In this document: one piece after another, positions 25,145-33,601 of the stretch | Numbering within the stretch: position 1 is the first letter of the stretch | Layout of the letters: each line of letters begins with the position of its first letter | The notes under the pieces: generated by a model | What the model saw: only the letters and a program-made list of their open reading frames with translations | Databases searched by the model: none | Told to the model about the DNA's origin: nothing | Assembly (NCBI RefSeq): GCF_025790165.1 | Contig: NZ_CP094970.1 | Span: 2,976,001-3,040,000 of the forward strand | Direction: 5' to 3' | From: Solicola gregarius | GTDB lineage: Bacteria > Actinomycetota > Actinomycetes > Propionibacteriales > Nocardioidaceae | Length of the DNA: 64,000 bases | Program-made: the position numbers and the translations under genes

Positions 25145-25753
25145 ATGGCCCGTTACACCGGACCCATCACCAAGAAGTCCCGTCGTTTTGGCGTTGACCT
25201 CGTCGGTGGCGATCAGGCGTTCGAGCGTCGCCCCTACCCGCCCGGCATGCATGGCCGCGGCCGGGTCAAGGAGAGCGAGTACCGCAACCAGCTGATCGAG
25301 AAGCAGAAGGCGCGCTTCACCTACGGCGTGCTCGAGAAGCAGTTCCGCAAGTACTACGAGGAGGCAAACCGTCGTCCGGGCAAGACCGGTGACAACCTGC
25401 TGCAGATCCTCGAGTGCCGGCTCGACAACGTCGTCTACCGCGCCGGGTTCGCCCGTACGCGGCGTCACGCCCGTCAGCTCGTCGTGCACGGACACTTCGT
25501 GGTCAATGGCCAGAAGGTCGACGTGCCGTCGTACCAGGTGACGGCCAAGGACATCGTCGACGTACGCACGAAGTCGCATGAGATGACACCGTTCATCATC
25601 GCGCGTGAGACGCACGGTGAGCGGCTTGTCCCCGGCTGGATGGACGCGCTGCCCGACAAGATGCGCATCCTCGTCCACCAGTTGCCCGTACGCGAGCAGA
25701 TCGAGGTGCCCGTCCAGGAGCAGCTCATCGTGGAGTACTACTCCAAGATCTGA
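25145..25753 (+). CDS. rpsD: 30S ribosomal protein S4 (uS4)
   Basis: A 202-residue primary rRNA-binding protein. The N-terminus ([18 protein letters not shown]) lacks the zinc cysteines, so this is the C- form. The S4 RNA-binding domain ([20 protein letters not shown]) is at about 92-111. AAGAGGAG precedes the ATG at 25145. Confidence 0.97.
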   Translation: MARYTGPITKKSRRFGVDLVGGDQAFERRPYPPGMHGRGRVKESEYRNQLIEKQKARFTYGVLEKQFRKYYEEANRRPGKTGDNLLQILECRLDNVVYRAGFARTRRHARQLVVHGHFVVNGQKVDVPSYQVTAKDIVDVRTKSHEMTPFIIARETHGERLVPGWMDALPDKMRILVHQLPVREQIEVPVQEQLIVEYYSKI

Positions 25754-25832
25754 TCGGTTCGCGCACCACTACAGATCAGTCAACACCGAACCGCGCGCGT
25801 CAAATAGTGGGCCGCGCGGAAAGGAACGCACC

Positions 25833-26843
25833 ATGCTCATCGCCCAACGCCCCACCCTCGCAGAAGACGTCATCGACGACTACCGCTCCCGGTTCGTCAT
25901 CGAGCCGCTCGAGCCCGGCTTCGGCTACACGCTCGGCAACTCGCTGCGCCGTACGCTGCTGTCGTCGATCCCCGGCGCCTCGATCACGTCGATCAAGATC
26001 GACGGTGTGCTGCACGAGTTCTCGACCGTCCCCGGCGTGACCGAGGACGTCACCGAGGTCATCCTCAACCTCAAAGACCTCGTCGTCTCCTCCGAGCACG
26101 ACGAGCCGGTCGTGATGTACCTGCGCAAGCAGGGCCCCGGCGACGTCACCGCCGCCGACATCGCGCCCCCGGCCGGTGTCGAGGTGCACAACCCCGAGCT
26201 GAAGATCGCCTCGCTCAACGACAAGGGCAAGCTCGAGATGGAGCTCGTCGTCGAGCGCGGCCGCGGCTACATCTCCGCGGTCCAGAACAAGACCGGCGAC
26301 GAAGAGATCGGCCGGATGCCGGTCGACTCCATCTACTCGCCGGTGCTGAAGGTGTCGTACAAGGTCGAGGCGACCCGAGTCGAGCAGCGCACCGACTTCG
26401 ACAAGCTGATCGTCGACGTCGAGACGAAGCGATCGATGCGTCCGCGCGACGCGATCGCGTCGGCGGGCAAGACGCTCGTGGAGCTGTTCGGCCTCGCCCG
26501 CGAGCTCAACGTCGAGGCGGAGGGCATCGACATCGGCCCGTCGCCGGTCGACGAGCAGCTCGCCGCCGACCTCGCCCTGCCGGTCGAGGACCTTCAGCTG
26601 ACCGTGCGCTCGTACAACTGCCTCAAGCGCGAGGGCATCCATACGGTCGGCGAGCTGATCTCGCGCAGCGAGCAGGACCTCCTCGACATCCGCAACTTCG
26701 GTTCGAAGTCGATCGACGAGGTCAAGGCGAAGCTGGTCGAGATGGGCCTCGCGCTCAAGGACAGCCCGGCCGGGTTCGACCCCGCCGCCGCGCTGTCGTC
26801 GTACGACGACGACGAGTCGTTCGCCGAGGACGAGCAGTACTAG
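25833..26843 (+). CDS. rpoA: DNA-directed RNA polymerase subunit alpha
   Basis: A 336-residue subunit that nucleates polymerase assembly and whose C-terminal domain contacts UP elements and activators. N-terminal dimerisation domain about 1-225 ([20 protein letters not shown]), C-terminal domain from about 245 ([15 protein letters not shown] would be its start, followed by [14 protein letters not shown]). GGAAAGGA precedes the ATG at 25833. Confidence 0.97.
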   Translation: MLIAQRPTLAEDVIDDYRSRFVIEPLEPGFGYTLGNSLRRTLLSSIPGASITSIKIDGVLHEFSTVPGVTEDVTEVILNLKDLVVSSEHDEPVVMYLRKQGPGDVTAADIAPPAGVEVHNPELKIASLNDKGKLEMELVVERGRGYISAVQNKTGDEEIGRMPVDSIYSPVLKVSYKVEATRVEQRTDFDKLIVDVETKRSMRPRDAIASAGKTLVELFGLARELNVEAEGIDIGPSPVDEQLAADLALPVEDLQLTVRSYNCLKREGIHTVGELISRSEQDLLDIRNFGSKSIDEVKAKLVEMGLALKDSPAGFDPAAALSSYDDDESFAEDEQY

Positions 26844-26891
26844 GCCAACAGCCGTTCAGCAACTATATCCAAGGTTCCACAGGAGACAACG

Positions 26892-27470
26892 ATGCCCACC
26901 CCCACCAAGGGACCGCGCCTCGGCGGTAGTCCGGCGCACCAGCGGTTGATGCTGGCCAACCTCGCGACGAGCCTGTTCGAGCACGGTCAGATCACCACCA
27001 CCGAGGCCAAGGCGAGGCGGCTGCGTCCGTACGCGGAGAAGCTGATCAGCAAGGCCCGCGTCGACACGCTGCACAACCGGCGCCAGGTGCTCAAGGTCAT
27101 CCGCGACAAGTCCGTCGTGCACGAGCTGTTCACCGAGATCGGCCCGGGCTACGCGTCGCGGCCGGGCGGCTACACCCGGATCACCAAGGTCGGCCCGCGT
27201 AAGGGCGACAATGCCCCGATGGCCGTGATCGAGCTGGTCGAGTCGGTCGACTTCTCCGGGCGCGCGCAGACGGTCGAGGCGCCGGCAGCGGCGGCTCCGG
27301 TCGAGGCCGCAGCCGACGCCGAGCCGGTCGCGGACGACGAGACCGCGACGGAGGTGCCGGTGGTCGAGGCCGCCGACAACGCACCCGATGCCGCCGACGA
27401 CGCGACCACGGACGCCGAGGTCGACAGCGACGACACGGATTCAGCCGACGGAGACGCCGACAAGGCCTGA
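26892..27470 (+). CDS. rplQ: 50S ribosomal protein L17 (bL17) with acidic tail
   Basis: A 192-residue protein: the conserved L17 core is residues 1-120 or so ([20 protein letters not shown]), followed by about 70 residues rich in Ala, Asp and Glu that are absent from the E. coli protein. Such tails occur in several actinobacteria. Last gene of the ribosomal operon, followed by a strong hairpin at 27486-27525. Confidence 0.96.
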   Translation: MPTPTKGPRLGGSPAHQRLMLANLATSLFEHGQITTTEAKARRLRPYAEKLISKARVDTLHNRRQVLKVIRDKSVVHELFTEIGPGYASRPGGYTRITKVGPRKGDNAPMAVIELVESVDFSGRAQTVEAPAAAAPVEAAADAEPVADDETATEVPVVEAADNAPDAADDATTDAEVDSDDTDSADGDADKA

Positions 27471-27485
27471 TCCGCGAGAACCGCC

Positions 27486-27525
27486 GACAACGGCGCCCAT
27501 CCCGAGCGGGGTGGGCGCCGTTGTC
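27486..27525 (+). terminator. Terminator of the ribosomal/rpoA operon
   Basis: A perfect 14-bp stem (27486-27499 with 27512-27525) with a 12-base loop, directly downstream of rplQ. GC-rich and followed by GTATCG, without a T-run. Confidence 0.85.
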
Positions 27526-27624
27526 GTATCGATACCTCGACCCGTACAACCACGGACGCGTATCGTGCGTCGTTTCATCCAAAGCCAGGTCATCGGGGGC
27601 CGTGACACAACGGGGAGAAAGCAC

Positions 27625-28188
27625 ATGTCAGTCACGAGAATTGCGCTGGTCGGGATTGCCGCGATCGCATTAGCGGGCTCGGTCGCCGCACCCGCCGACG
27701 CGGACGTCGCCGTCGTCAAGGACAAGCGAGGCGATGTGTCGGGTCAGGTCGACATCCGCTCGGTGCGCGTCGACAACACCGGCAAGTGGATCGACATCCG
27801 CAGCCACCATCGCAACCTCACGTACGGCCCGCACGCGCCGGGGCTTGGCGCCAGTCTGTTCATCGACACCAACGGCAAGCGCAAGGGTCCGGAGTTCATC
27901 ATCGGCGGCCCGGTCGGCTCCGACGGCGACTACCACCTGAGCAAGCTCCGTGGCTGGAACCACTTCGGCCGCTCGCTCGGCTGCAAAATGACGTACCGCG
28001 TCAACTACAAGCGCGACGTCGTCCGGTTCGCCGCGAAGAGACCGTGCCTTGCCCGAGCGTACGACCGTCCGGTCAACGCCATCCGGGTGTCGGTGCGGAT
28101 CTCGCAGGAGAACCGGCACGGTCCGGGGACGCTCACCGATTGGGCACCGCGGTTCCACCGGTTCCATCCGCCGGTCGGACGCGCCTGA
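27625..28188 (+). CDS. Secreted protein of unknown function, paralogue A
   Basis: A 187-residue exported protein. Signal peptide MSVTRIALVGIAAIALAGSV with likely cleavage after PADA. The mature part begins VAVVKDKRGDVSGQVDIRSVRVDN and contains KGPEFIIGGPVGSDGDYHLSK. Two cysteines (in GCKMTYRVNY and RPCLARAYD) could form a disulfide. The next gene encodes a protein of exactly the same length with the same layout, so this is a tandem duplication. GGGGAGAAA lies before the ATG. I do not recognise the family. Confidence 0.75.
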   Translation: MSVTRIALVGIAAIALAGSVAAPADADVAVVKDKRGDVSGQVDIRSVRVDNTGKWIDIRSHHRNLTYGPHAPGLGASLFIDTNGKRKGPEFIIGGPVGSDGDYHLSKLRGWNHFGRSLGCKMTYRVNYKRDVVRFAAKRPCLARAYDRPVNAIRVSVRISQENRHGPGTLTDWAPRFHRFHPPVGRA

Positions 28189-28324
28189 CCGTGCCGTGGA
28201 GCGCCTCGGGGCGCCGCCCGAGCACGAAATCCTGCCAATGTGGCCATTCCCCTGAAACCCGCGCCGGGATGTGGCGTCGTAGAGGAGTGACCACATTGGG
28301 GGGTCGAACCATTGGAGGAACGAC

Positions 28325-28888
28325 ATGGTACGTAAACGCAGCGCGCTCGCCGTCATCGCGGCGATCGCACTGGCAGCATCCGTATCGGCGCCGGCAGGTG
28401 CCGACACGGGGGTGTTCAAGGATAAGAAGGGGGACATCAAGGGTGGCTTGGACATCCACTCGGTGCGCGTCGACAACGACGGGCCGCGAGTGGGCGTTCG
28501 GTCGACCCACCGAAACCTGAAGTACGGCCCGAAGGTGCGCGGCGGGAGCGCGGCGGCGTTCATCGACATCGCCGCGAAGCGCAAGGGCCCGGAGTTCATC
28601 ATCGCGGGACCGGTCGGCTCCGACGGTGACTACCACATCAGCAAGGTGCGGCGCTGGAAGATGGTGGGCGACCCGCTCGCCTGCAAGGGGCTCCGCTTCC
28701 ACGTCAACTACAAGCGGGACGTGGTGACCTTCTCGGCTCCGCGTCGGTGCCTGGATCGCGCGTACGACCACAAGGTCGGCAAGATCCGCGCCGCGGTGCG
28801 CGCATCGCAGAACCGTGCGCACGGCCAGCCGAAGAACGACTGGTGGCCGAAGCGCCGCCACCTCTCGCAGGCGGTTGCCGCCAACTGA
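28325..28888 (+). CDS. Secreted protein of unknown function, paralogue B
   Basis: A 187-residue paralogue of the upstream gene, sharing the VFKDKKGDIKGGLDIHSVRVDN start of the mature part, KGPEFIIAGPVGSDGDYH, and the two cysteine positions. Signal peptide MVRKRSALAVIAAIALAASV. GAGGAACGAC precedes the ATG. The pair lies between rplQ and truA, a position that usually holds no secreted proteins. The 136-base gap between them shows no clear terminator, so they may be cotranscribed or separately driven. Confidence 0.75.
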   Translation: MVRKRSALAVIAAIALAASVSAPAGADTGVFKDKKGDIKGGLDIHSVRVDNDGPRVGVRSTHRNLKYGPKVRGGSAAAFIDIAAKRKGPEFIIAGPVGSDGDYHISKVRRWKMVGDPLACKGLRFHVNYKRDVVTFSAPRRCLDRAYDHKVGKIRAAVRASQNRAHGQPKNDWWPKRRHLSQAVAAN

Positions 28889-28898
28889 GGTCGATTCT

Positions 28899-28932
28899 GT
28901 GGCGTTCGCACACCCGGGTGTGCGAACGCCAC
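28899..28932. repeat. 34-bp perfect palindrome
   Basis: An uninterrupted dyad centred on CCCGGG, with no loop. It lies 11 bases after the stop of paralogue B. It could terminate transcription as a cruciform-like hairpin or be a protein-binding site. It is distinct in sequence from the other hairpins. Confidence 0.8.
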
Positions 28933-28981
28933 GGAACTCCCGGTGAACCTCGGGGTGCATCGGCGCATCCCACCGGTGAGG

Positions 28982-29021
28982 GGTCCGTTCCTGGCTGTAC
29001 AGGGGAGGTCAGGAACGGACC
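28982..29021. terminator. Hairpin between convergent genes
   Basis: Perfect 12-bp arms at 28982-28993 and 29010-29021 with a 16-base loop, just before the end of the convergent methyltransferase gene. It probably terminates that gene and the secreted-protein pair. Confidence 0.7.
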
Positions 29022-29032
29022 GCTCTGTCATG

Positions 29033-29629
29033 TCAGGACGACCGCGCCTCCAGCACCCGGAAGCCCTTCGCGCTGGTGATCCGCTCGGTCGGATAGCCCC
29101 GCTCGATCAGCCACCGTTGGAGCGAGTCCGAGCCGAGGTTCTTGCCGACGACGAGTCGCGCGACGCCGCCGTCCGACAGCCGGGCGAGCCAGGTCAGCAG
29201 CAGTTCGTGCAGCGCCGGCTTGCCGATCCGGATCGGCGGGTTCGACCAGATCTCGTCGTACGTCGTGGCCGGCGCCTCATCAGGGGCGTACGCCAGCACC
29301 CGCTCGCGTACGCCGAGCCGGTCGGCGTTGCGGCGTACCAGGTCGAGGGCGCGCTCGTTCGTGTCAACCGCGTGCACGACCACGTCGGAGCATTCGCGGG
29401 CGATCGCGCACGCGACGGGTCCCCAGCCACACCCAAGGTCGAGCACCGTGCGCGCCGTACGCGGCGGATCGCAGGTGTCGAGGAGAACGGCGGTCGCCTT
29501 GTCGAGACCGTCGCGCGCGAACACGCCCCGTGCGGTGGTGAACGTGTATTCGCGACCCCAGATGTGCGCGTTGACGTCGCGTCGTACGTCGCCGGCCGCG
29601 GGCTGCGCGCTGAAATAGTGATCGCCCAC
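29033..29629 (-). CDS. Class I SAM methyltransferase, RsmC-like
   Basis: A 198-residue methyltransferase. LDLGCGWGPVA is the SAM-binding motif I and SNPPIRIG is the NPPx motif of base N-methyltransferases. RsmC-type enzymes make N2-methylguanosine in 16S rRNA. This short form lacks the N-terminal half of E. coli RsmC, as is common in actinobacteria. The GTG at 29629 is chosen because it starts the recognisable VGDHYFSAQP region. Confidence 0.8.
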   Translation of the reverse strand: MGDHYFSAQPAAGDVRRDVNAHIWGREYTFTTARGVFARDGLDKATAVLLDTCDPPRTARTVLDLGCGWGPVACAIARECSDVVVHAVDTNERALDLVRRNADRLGVRERVLAYAPDEAPATTYDEIWSNPPIRIGKPALHELLLTWLARLSDGGVARLVVGKNLGSDSLQRWLIERGYPTERITSAKGFRVLEARSS

Positions 29630-29646
29630 GGCGCCAGCGTAGTGGC

Positions 29647-29695
29647 CATGACGTTTGGGTGGGGAAGCTCGGCGTGTCGCCTCGCAAACGTCATG
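29647..29695. repeat. CATGACGTTT hairpin family, copy 1
   Basis: Arms CATGACGTTTG (29647-29657) and its complement (29685-29695), followed by CCCACGGGGC. The same CATGACGTTT arm and the trailing C-CAC-GGGGC are found at 35281-35334 and 54225-54299. It lies between the methyltransferase start and the truA end. Confidence 0.7.
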
Positions 29696-29712
29696 CCCAC
29701 GGGGCAGCGGGG

Positions 29713-30684
29713 TCAGGACGTGGGCTCGTCGCGGCGACGGCGGGTCTCGTACGTACGTGCGGCGAGGCGATCGTCCGCGGGGTAGACGACCTCCTCGAGG
29801 GTGAGCCCGTGCGCAGGCATCACCGTGACGTATGGGCTGCGGACCTGCGCGTCGAGGATCTCCGCGACCCACTCGGCGTCGCGTCGGCCCTCGCCGACCG
29901 AGACGAGACCGCCGACGAGCGAACGAACCATCGAGTGGCAGAAGGCATCGGCCTCGACCGTCACGTCGAGCTGCGCGCCGCGGCGTACGGTGTCGAGCCG
30001 CAACAACGTGCGCACGGTGGTGGCGCCGGCCCGCCGCTTGCAGAACGCGGCGAAGTCACGCTCGCCGAGCAGCAACCGTCCGGCCCGTTGCATCGCGTCG
30101 GCGTCGAGCGTACGCCGGCGGGCGACGACGTAGCGGCGCTCCAGCGGGTCGGGCCCGGACGGGTCGTCGCAGAGGCGGTACACGTAGCGCCGGTGGAGTG
30201 CGCCGAAGCGCGCGTCGAACCCCTCCGGAGCCGGTCGCGCGTCGCCTACCCGGATGTCGCTCGGCAGCACCCGAGCGAGGCGATGCAGCAGCCGCGCCGG
30301 CTCGATCTCGTACCGATCGGCGACGTCGACGTGGACGACCTGACCGCGAGCGTGGACGCCTGCGTCGGTACGCCCGGCGCAGACCGTCGTCGGTGGAGCG
30401 GGCAGTCGCAGAACCTTGCCCAGCGCGTCCTCGAGGGTCGCCTGCACCGTCCGAAGCCCGGGCTGGGTCGCCCAGCCGTGGAAGTCCGTGCCCTCGTACC
30501 CGAGGTCGATTCGCCAACGGCGCAACCGGTCCCGCTCGTCCGTTGCTCTCTCCTCGCCGCTGGGGTGTTTTTGGTCGCGCTCGTCGAGCCGCTCGTCCGT
30601 TGCTCTCTTCTCGCCGCTGGGGTGTTTTTGGTCGCGCTCGTCGAGCCGCTCGTCCCTCGCTCTCTCCTCGCCGCTCCGGTGCAC
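29713..30684 (-). CDS. truA: tRNA pseudouridine38-40 synthase with repeat-encoded N-terminus
   Basis: A 323-residue protein that isomerises uridines 38-40 in the anticodon arm. The TruA body starts at about residue 55 ([18 protein letters not shown]), and the catalytic Asp107 is in [11 protein letters not shown]. Residues 3-52 are about two and a half copies of a 19-residue unit ([19 protein letters not shown]) encoded by the 57-bp dispersed repeat. The GTG at 30684 is supported because TACGGT on the same strand ends exactly six bases upstream, the leaderless pattern of this genome. A TTG at 30525 would give a normal 270-residue TruA but has no ribosome site. Confidence 0.88.
   Translation of the reverse strand: MHRSGEERARDERLDERDQKHPSGEKRATDERLDERDQKHPSGEERATDERDRLRRWRIDLGYEGTDFHGWATQPGLRTVQATLEDALGKVLRLPAPPTTVCAGRTDAGVHARGQVVHVDVADRYEIEPARLLHRLARVLPSDIRVGDARPAPEGFDARFGALHRRYVYRLCDDPSGPDPLERRYVVARRRTLDADAMQRAGRLLLGERDFAAFCKRRAGATTVRTLLRLDTVRRGAQLDVTVEADAFCHSMVRSLVGGLVSVGEGRRDAEWVAEILDAQVRSPYVTVMPAHGLTLEEVVYPADDRLAARTYETRRRRDEPTS
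30534..30678 (-). repeat. 57-bp dispersed coding repeat, tandem in truA
   Basis: Units at 30534-30590 and 30591-30647 and a partial one at 30648-30678, period exactly 57 bases (19 codons). The core matches the repeats in acpS and in the aminotransferase tail but is read in a different frame here, giving GEERA(R/T)DER. Confidence 0.85.
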
Positions 30685-30729
30685 GCCGACACCGTATCTG
30701 TTGGGTTACGGTGCTATCGGAGGTATCCG

Positions 30730-32001
30730 ATGGCCACGGTACGTACGTCGGCGCGAGCCGCAGGGTTGGCCGCCGCGGTTGTCGCGCTCATCGCCTCGGC
30801 CTGCCAGGCCGACGAGGCACCCGACAGCGGCGCGACGCGCGCCGCAGCGCCGGGCTCCCACCCGACCCGCGTCATGCTGACGGTGGCGACGCATCCGCGT
30901 ACGTCGCAGGCATTCTCCTGGCGTACGGGGAAGTCCACGAAACGCGGCGTGGTCCAGCTCCGCCGCGTCGGCCGCCCGAAGGTGCGCGTCGTCCGGGCGA
31001 ACGGCAGCCGCACGGTCACCTTCCCCGACTGGCAGTACACCTCGCGCCACCACCGCACCGTCGTGCACGGCCTGCGACCCGACACGCGCTACCGCTACCG
31101 GGTCGGCAGACCAGGGGCATGGACCGGCTGGCGTACGTTCCGCACGGCGCACGGGCCGCACCAACCCTGGATGTTCGCGTACTTCGGCGACTCGCAGAAG
31201 AACGTCGGCGGCGCGTGGAACCGCGCGGCCGACCGCGCACTCCGGCATCGCCCCGGCGTCGACCTGATGCTGCACGCCGGCGACCTCGTCGACGAGCCGA
31301 CCGACGACCGACAGTGGACCGACTGGTTCCGCGCACTCGCGCCGTACCGGCGTACGACGAGCTCGCTACCGGCCGTCGGCAACCACGAGCTGCGCGACGA
31401 CCCGCAGCTGCGGCAGTTCCGCGCACTGTTCCGACTGCCCCGCAACGGACCGCGCCGGACCGCGTACAGCGTCGACTACCAGGGCGTGCGGTTCATCGTG
31501 CTCGACGCCAACAACACCTCCGACGGCGCACAGCGCCGGTACCTCGCGCGCAAGCTCCGCAAGGCGGGTCACCGCTGGACCGTCGTGCTGTTCCACAAGC
31601 CGATCTTCGCCGGCGCCGTCGGCCGAGACAGCAACCCCCAGCGCAAGGCCTGGCTGAGGACGCTCGAGCGGCGCGGCGCCGATCTGGTCCTGCAGGGGCA
31701 CGATCACGTGTACGCGCGCGGCTATCTCCGTCGTGGTGCCCCGCACGAGGCCGGCGAGCGCAAGCGACCGATGTACGCCGACTCGGTATCGGGAGGAAAG
31801 TACTATCCGCTCGACCGTGGTCGTAACGACTGGACCCGACACGGAGCCAAGCGGGTCGAAGCCGAGCAGGACGTCTCGACGTACCAGCTGATCCGGATCA
31901 CCCGCGGTGCGCTCACGTACCGCTCGGTCGTCGTCGCGACGGGCGACGGCACCGACGAGCACGTCGGCGACGTCATCGACCGATTCCGGCTGAAGCGGTA
32001 G
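30730..32001 (+). CDS. Secreted purple-acid-phosphatase-like metallophosphoesterase
   Basis: A 423-residue exported phosphoesterase. Signal region residues 1-25 or so end in IASAC, a near-lipobox. An N-terminal fibronectin-III-like domain (about 45-135, with VHGLRPDTRYRYRVG) precedes the catalytic domain. Metal-binding blocks are in order: FGDSQ, HAGDLVD, GNHE, FHKP and GHDHVYAR. GGAGG precedes the ATG at 30730. Divergent from truA with a 45-base gap; convergent with the GH114 gene 7 bases away. Confidence 0.85.
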   Translation: MATVRTSARAAGLAAAVVALIASACQADEAPDSGATRAAAPGSHPTRVMLTVATHPRTSQAFSWRTGKSTKRGVVQLRRVGRPKVRVVRANGSRTVTFPDWQYTSRHHRTVVHGLRPDTRYRYRVGRPGAWTGWRTFRTAHGPHQPWMFAYFGDSQKNVGGAWNRAADRALRHRPGVDLMLHAGDLVDEPTDDRQWTDWFRALAPYRRTTSSLPAVGNHELRDDPQLRQFRALFRLPRNGPRRTAYSVDYQGVRFIVLDANNTSDGAQRRYLARKLRKAGHRWTVVLFHKPIFAGAVGRDSNPQRKAWLRTLERRGADLVLQGHDHVYARGYLRRGAPHEAGERKRPMYADSVSGGKYYPLDRGRNDWTRHGAKRVEAEQDVSTYQLIRITRGALTYRSVVVATGDGTDEHVGDVIDRFRLKR

Positions 32002-32008
32002 ACACGAC

Positions 32009-32821
32009 CTAGCACCAGCGGTAGCGATAGGCGGGATTGCCCCGTGGCACCACGTCACGGTCGCGCAGTAGTACGGATATCCGGCCGCCACGCTTGCGGC
32101 AGGCACGCTTGAACGCGCGGCGGCCGTTGTCGGTGTACTCGATCTCGATGACCCGGCGCCCGTACGTACGCGTGTACCGGCCGCACTCGCGATAGACCTC
32201 GCACTCCTCCGCCACGGCGAAGTCGAAGCCGACCCTGCGCGACTGCCGGCGGCTCAGCTGCGGCGTGTTCTTCTGCGCGATCGCCAACCCGTTGTGGTGG
32301 GCGAGCCGAGTCAGCCGGCGGGCGAGCGCGACGTTGTCGCGGCGGGTCAGGAGCCGCCGCGAGCGTGTCCACGAGTCGAGGTTGTCGGGTTCGACGGCAT
32401 CGAAGCCGGTACGTGCGCAGCCGGCGTACCAACGCTTCTGCGCGCGTGCGATCGCGCGCCGCTTCGACGTGGCCGAGGTGTCGAGCAGGACCTCGCCCGG
32501 CCAGCCGGGATCGTGCACCAACTGACCGCGCCGGTTGCGCAAGAGCAGGCGCGGATGGTGGCGTTTCCACCAGCGCAGCGATCCGGGCTGCGTCTGGAAC
32601 GAGTTGACGTAGCAGATGTTGTAGCGGCCCTTGGCCGGGAGGGCCGAACGGTCGCGGGTGACGATGTCGACGCCCTTCGCGGGTCGGTACGCGCCGCCGA
32701 GCTGGTAGTCGGCCCGCCCGTTGACCGGCGGCTTGTGTACGCCGGCGGTCGCGGGCGACACGAGCGAGAACGCGAGCAGGGCGGCCAACGGCGGGACGAC
32801 GGATCTCAGCAACGTGCGCAC
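32009..32821 (-). CDS. Secreted GH114-family glycosidase (endo-alpha-1,4-polygalactosaminidase type)
   Basis: A 270-residue exported protein with a (beta/alpha)8 fold of the GH114 / TM1410 type. YQLGGAY starts the domain after the signal peptide. GFDAVEPDNLDSW near residues 138-150 carries the presumed catalytic acid, and AIAQKNTPQ is also family-typical. Substrates of characterised members are galactosamine polymers; this one is not defined. GTG start at 32821. Confidence 0.75.
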   Translation of the reverse strand: MRTLLRSVVPPLAALLAFSLVSPATAGVHKPPVNGRADYQLGGAYRPAKGVDIVTRDRSALPAKGRYNICYVNSFQTQPGSLRWWKRHHPRLLLRNRRGQLVHDPGWPGEVLLDTSATSKRRAIARAQKRWYAGCARTGFDAVEPDNLDSWTRSRRLLTRRDNVALARRLTRLAHHNGLAIAQKNTPQLSRRQSRRVGFDFAVAEECEVYRECGRYTRTYGRRVIEIEYTDNGRRAFKRACRKRGGRISVLLRDRDVVPRGNPAYRYRWC

Positions 32822-32866
32822 CTCGCCATCCTGCCAGGCGAGCCGAACCTGATGCTCGCGTCGCCC

Positions 32867-33475
32867 CTACAGGGCCGTGAGGGAGTGCACTCTCATCGAG
32901 CGGCGGAGCTTGCTCGCCGATCGCTTGGTCGCCTTCCAGGTACGCTGCGGCGAGCGGACCGCGAAAACGACTCGCGAGTCTCCGTGGACGCGGACGTGCT
33001 GCCGCTTGCCGTGCTTGCGATACGTGTATTCCAGCACGGTCCGCTTACCCTTGCTGGACGGCACCTTGCTGCCTTTGCCGAGGCGGATCAACGTGAACCC
33101 CGGCTTGCTCCGTGCCTTGAAGTACCGCTTGGTCATCTTGGCCCTGGTGCCGGGGCGGTACGTCGCGGACAGCGTCAGCCTGGCGCCCGGGGCCGCGCGT
33201 TTGAAGACGCAGACCTTCTTGCCTTCGTGGCTCCTGCGAAAGCCACGCATCTTCTTGATCGCGACCCGCATCGTCGTCGAGCCGATATCTATCACCGGTG
33301 GGCCGTCGGGATCGACGGGCTCCTCGGGTGGGTTCGCCTGGTGCGAGCACCGGACGTGCTTCGGCACGGGAAGGTTCGAGTCGGCGGCGCTTGCACTCGC
33401 CGCGCCCGCGTACGCGGTGCTCCCGGCGACCAGGCAGGTCGCGGCGACGGCTACGGGCAGCTGGGTACGACGCAT
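32867..33475 (-). CDS. Secreted basic protein of unknown function
   Basis: A 202-residue exported protein. Signal peptide MRRTQLPVAVAATCLVAGST, cleavage probably near ASA-SA. The mature part is very basic, with many Arg and Lys, and has two cysteines (VRCSHQ and KVCVFK). AGGAGA precedes the ATG at 33475. No family recognised. Its style resembles the paralogous secreted pair at 27625-28888 but I see no clear homology. Confidence 0.65.
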   Translation of the reverse strand: MRRTQLPVAVAATCLVAGSTAYAGAASASAADSNLPVPKHVRCSHQANPPEEPVDPDGPPVIDIGSTTMRVAIKKMRGFRRSHEGKKVCVFKRAAPGARLTLSATYRPGTRAKMTKRYFKARSKPGFTLIRLGKGSKVPSSKGKRTVLEYTYRKHGKRQHVRVHGDSRVVFAVRSPQRTWKATKRSASKLRRSMRVHSLTAL

Positions 33476-33601
33476 GATCGGTCTCCTGATCGGGGACGGC
33501 TCGCGACGAGCATAGGGTCGGGTGGGGTCACGAACGCGCGGCGTGGGTATCCGCCGGAATTCGGTCGCCTCGCGGCCGGCCATGCCGGACACTGGTCTCT
33601 C

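Noticed and set aside
29713-30525. Short TruA starting at TTG 30525
   Set aside because: It gives a normal length but has no ribosome site, whereas the GTG at 30684 has TACGGT at the exact leaderless distance. Kept as the alternative.
32294-33601. N-terminal extension of the ABC-F protein
   Set aside because: The extension would lie antisense to two genes with signal peptides and ribosome sites; the protein has a normal N-terminus at 33602.
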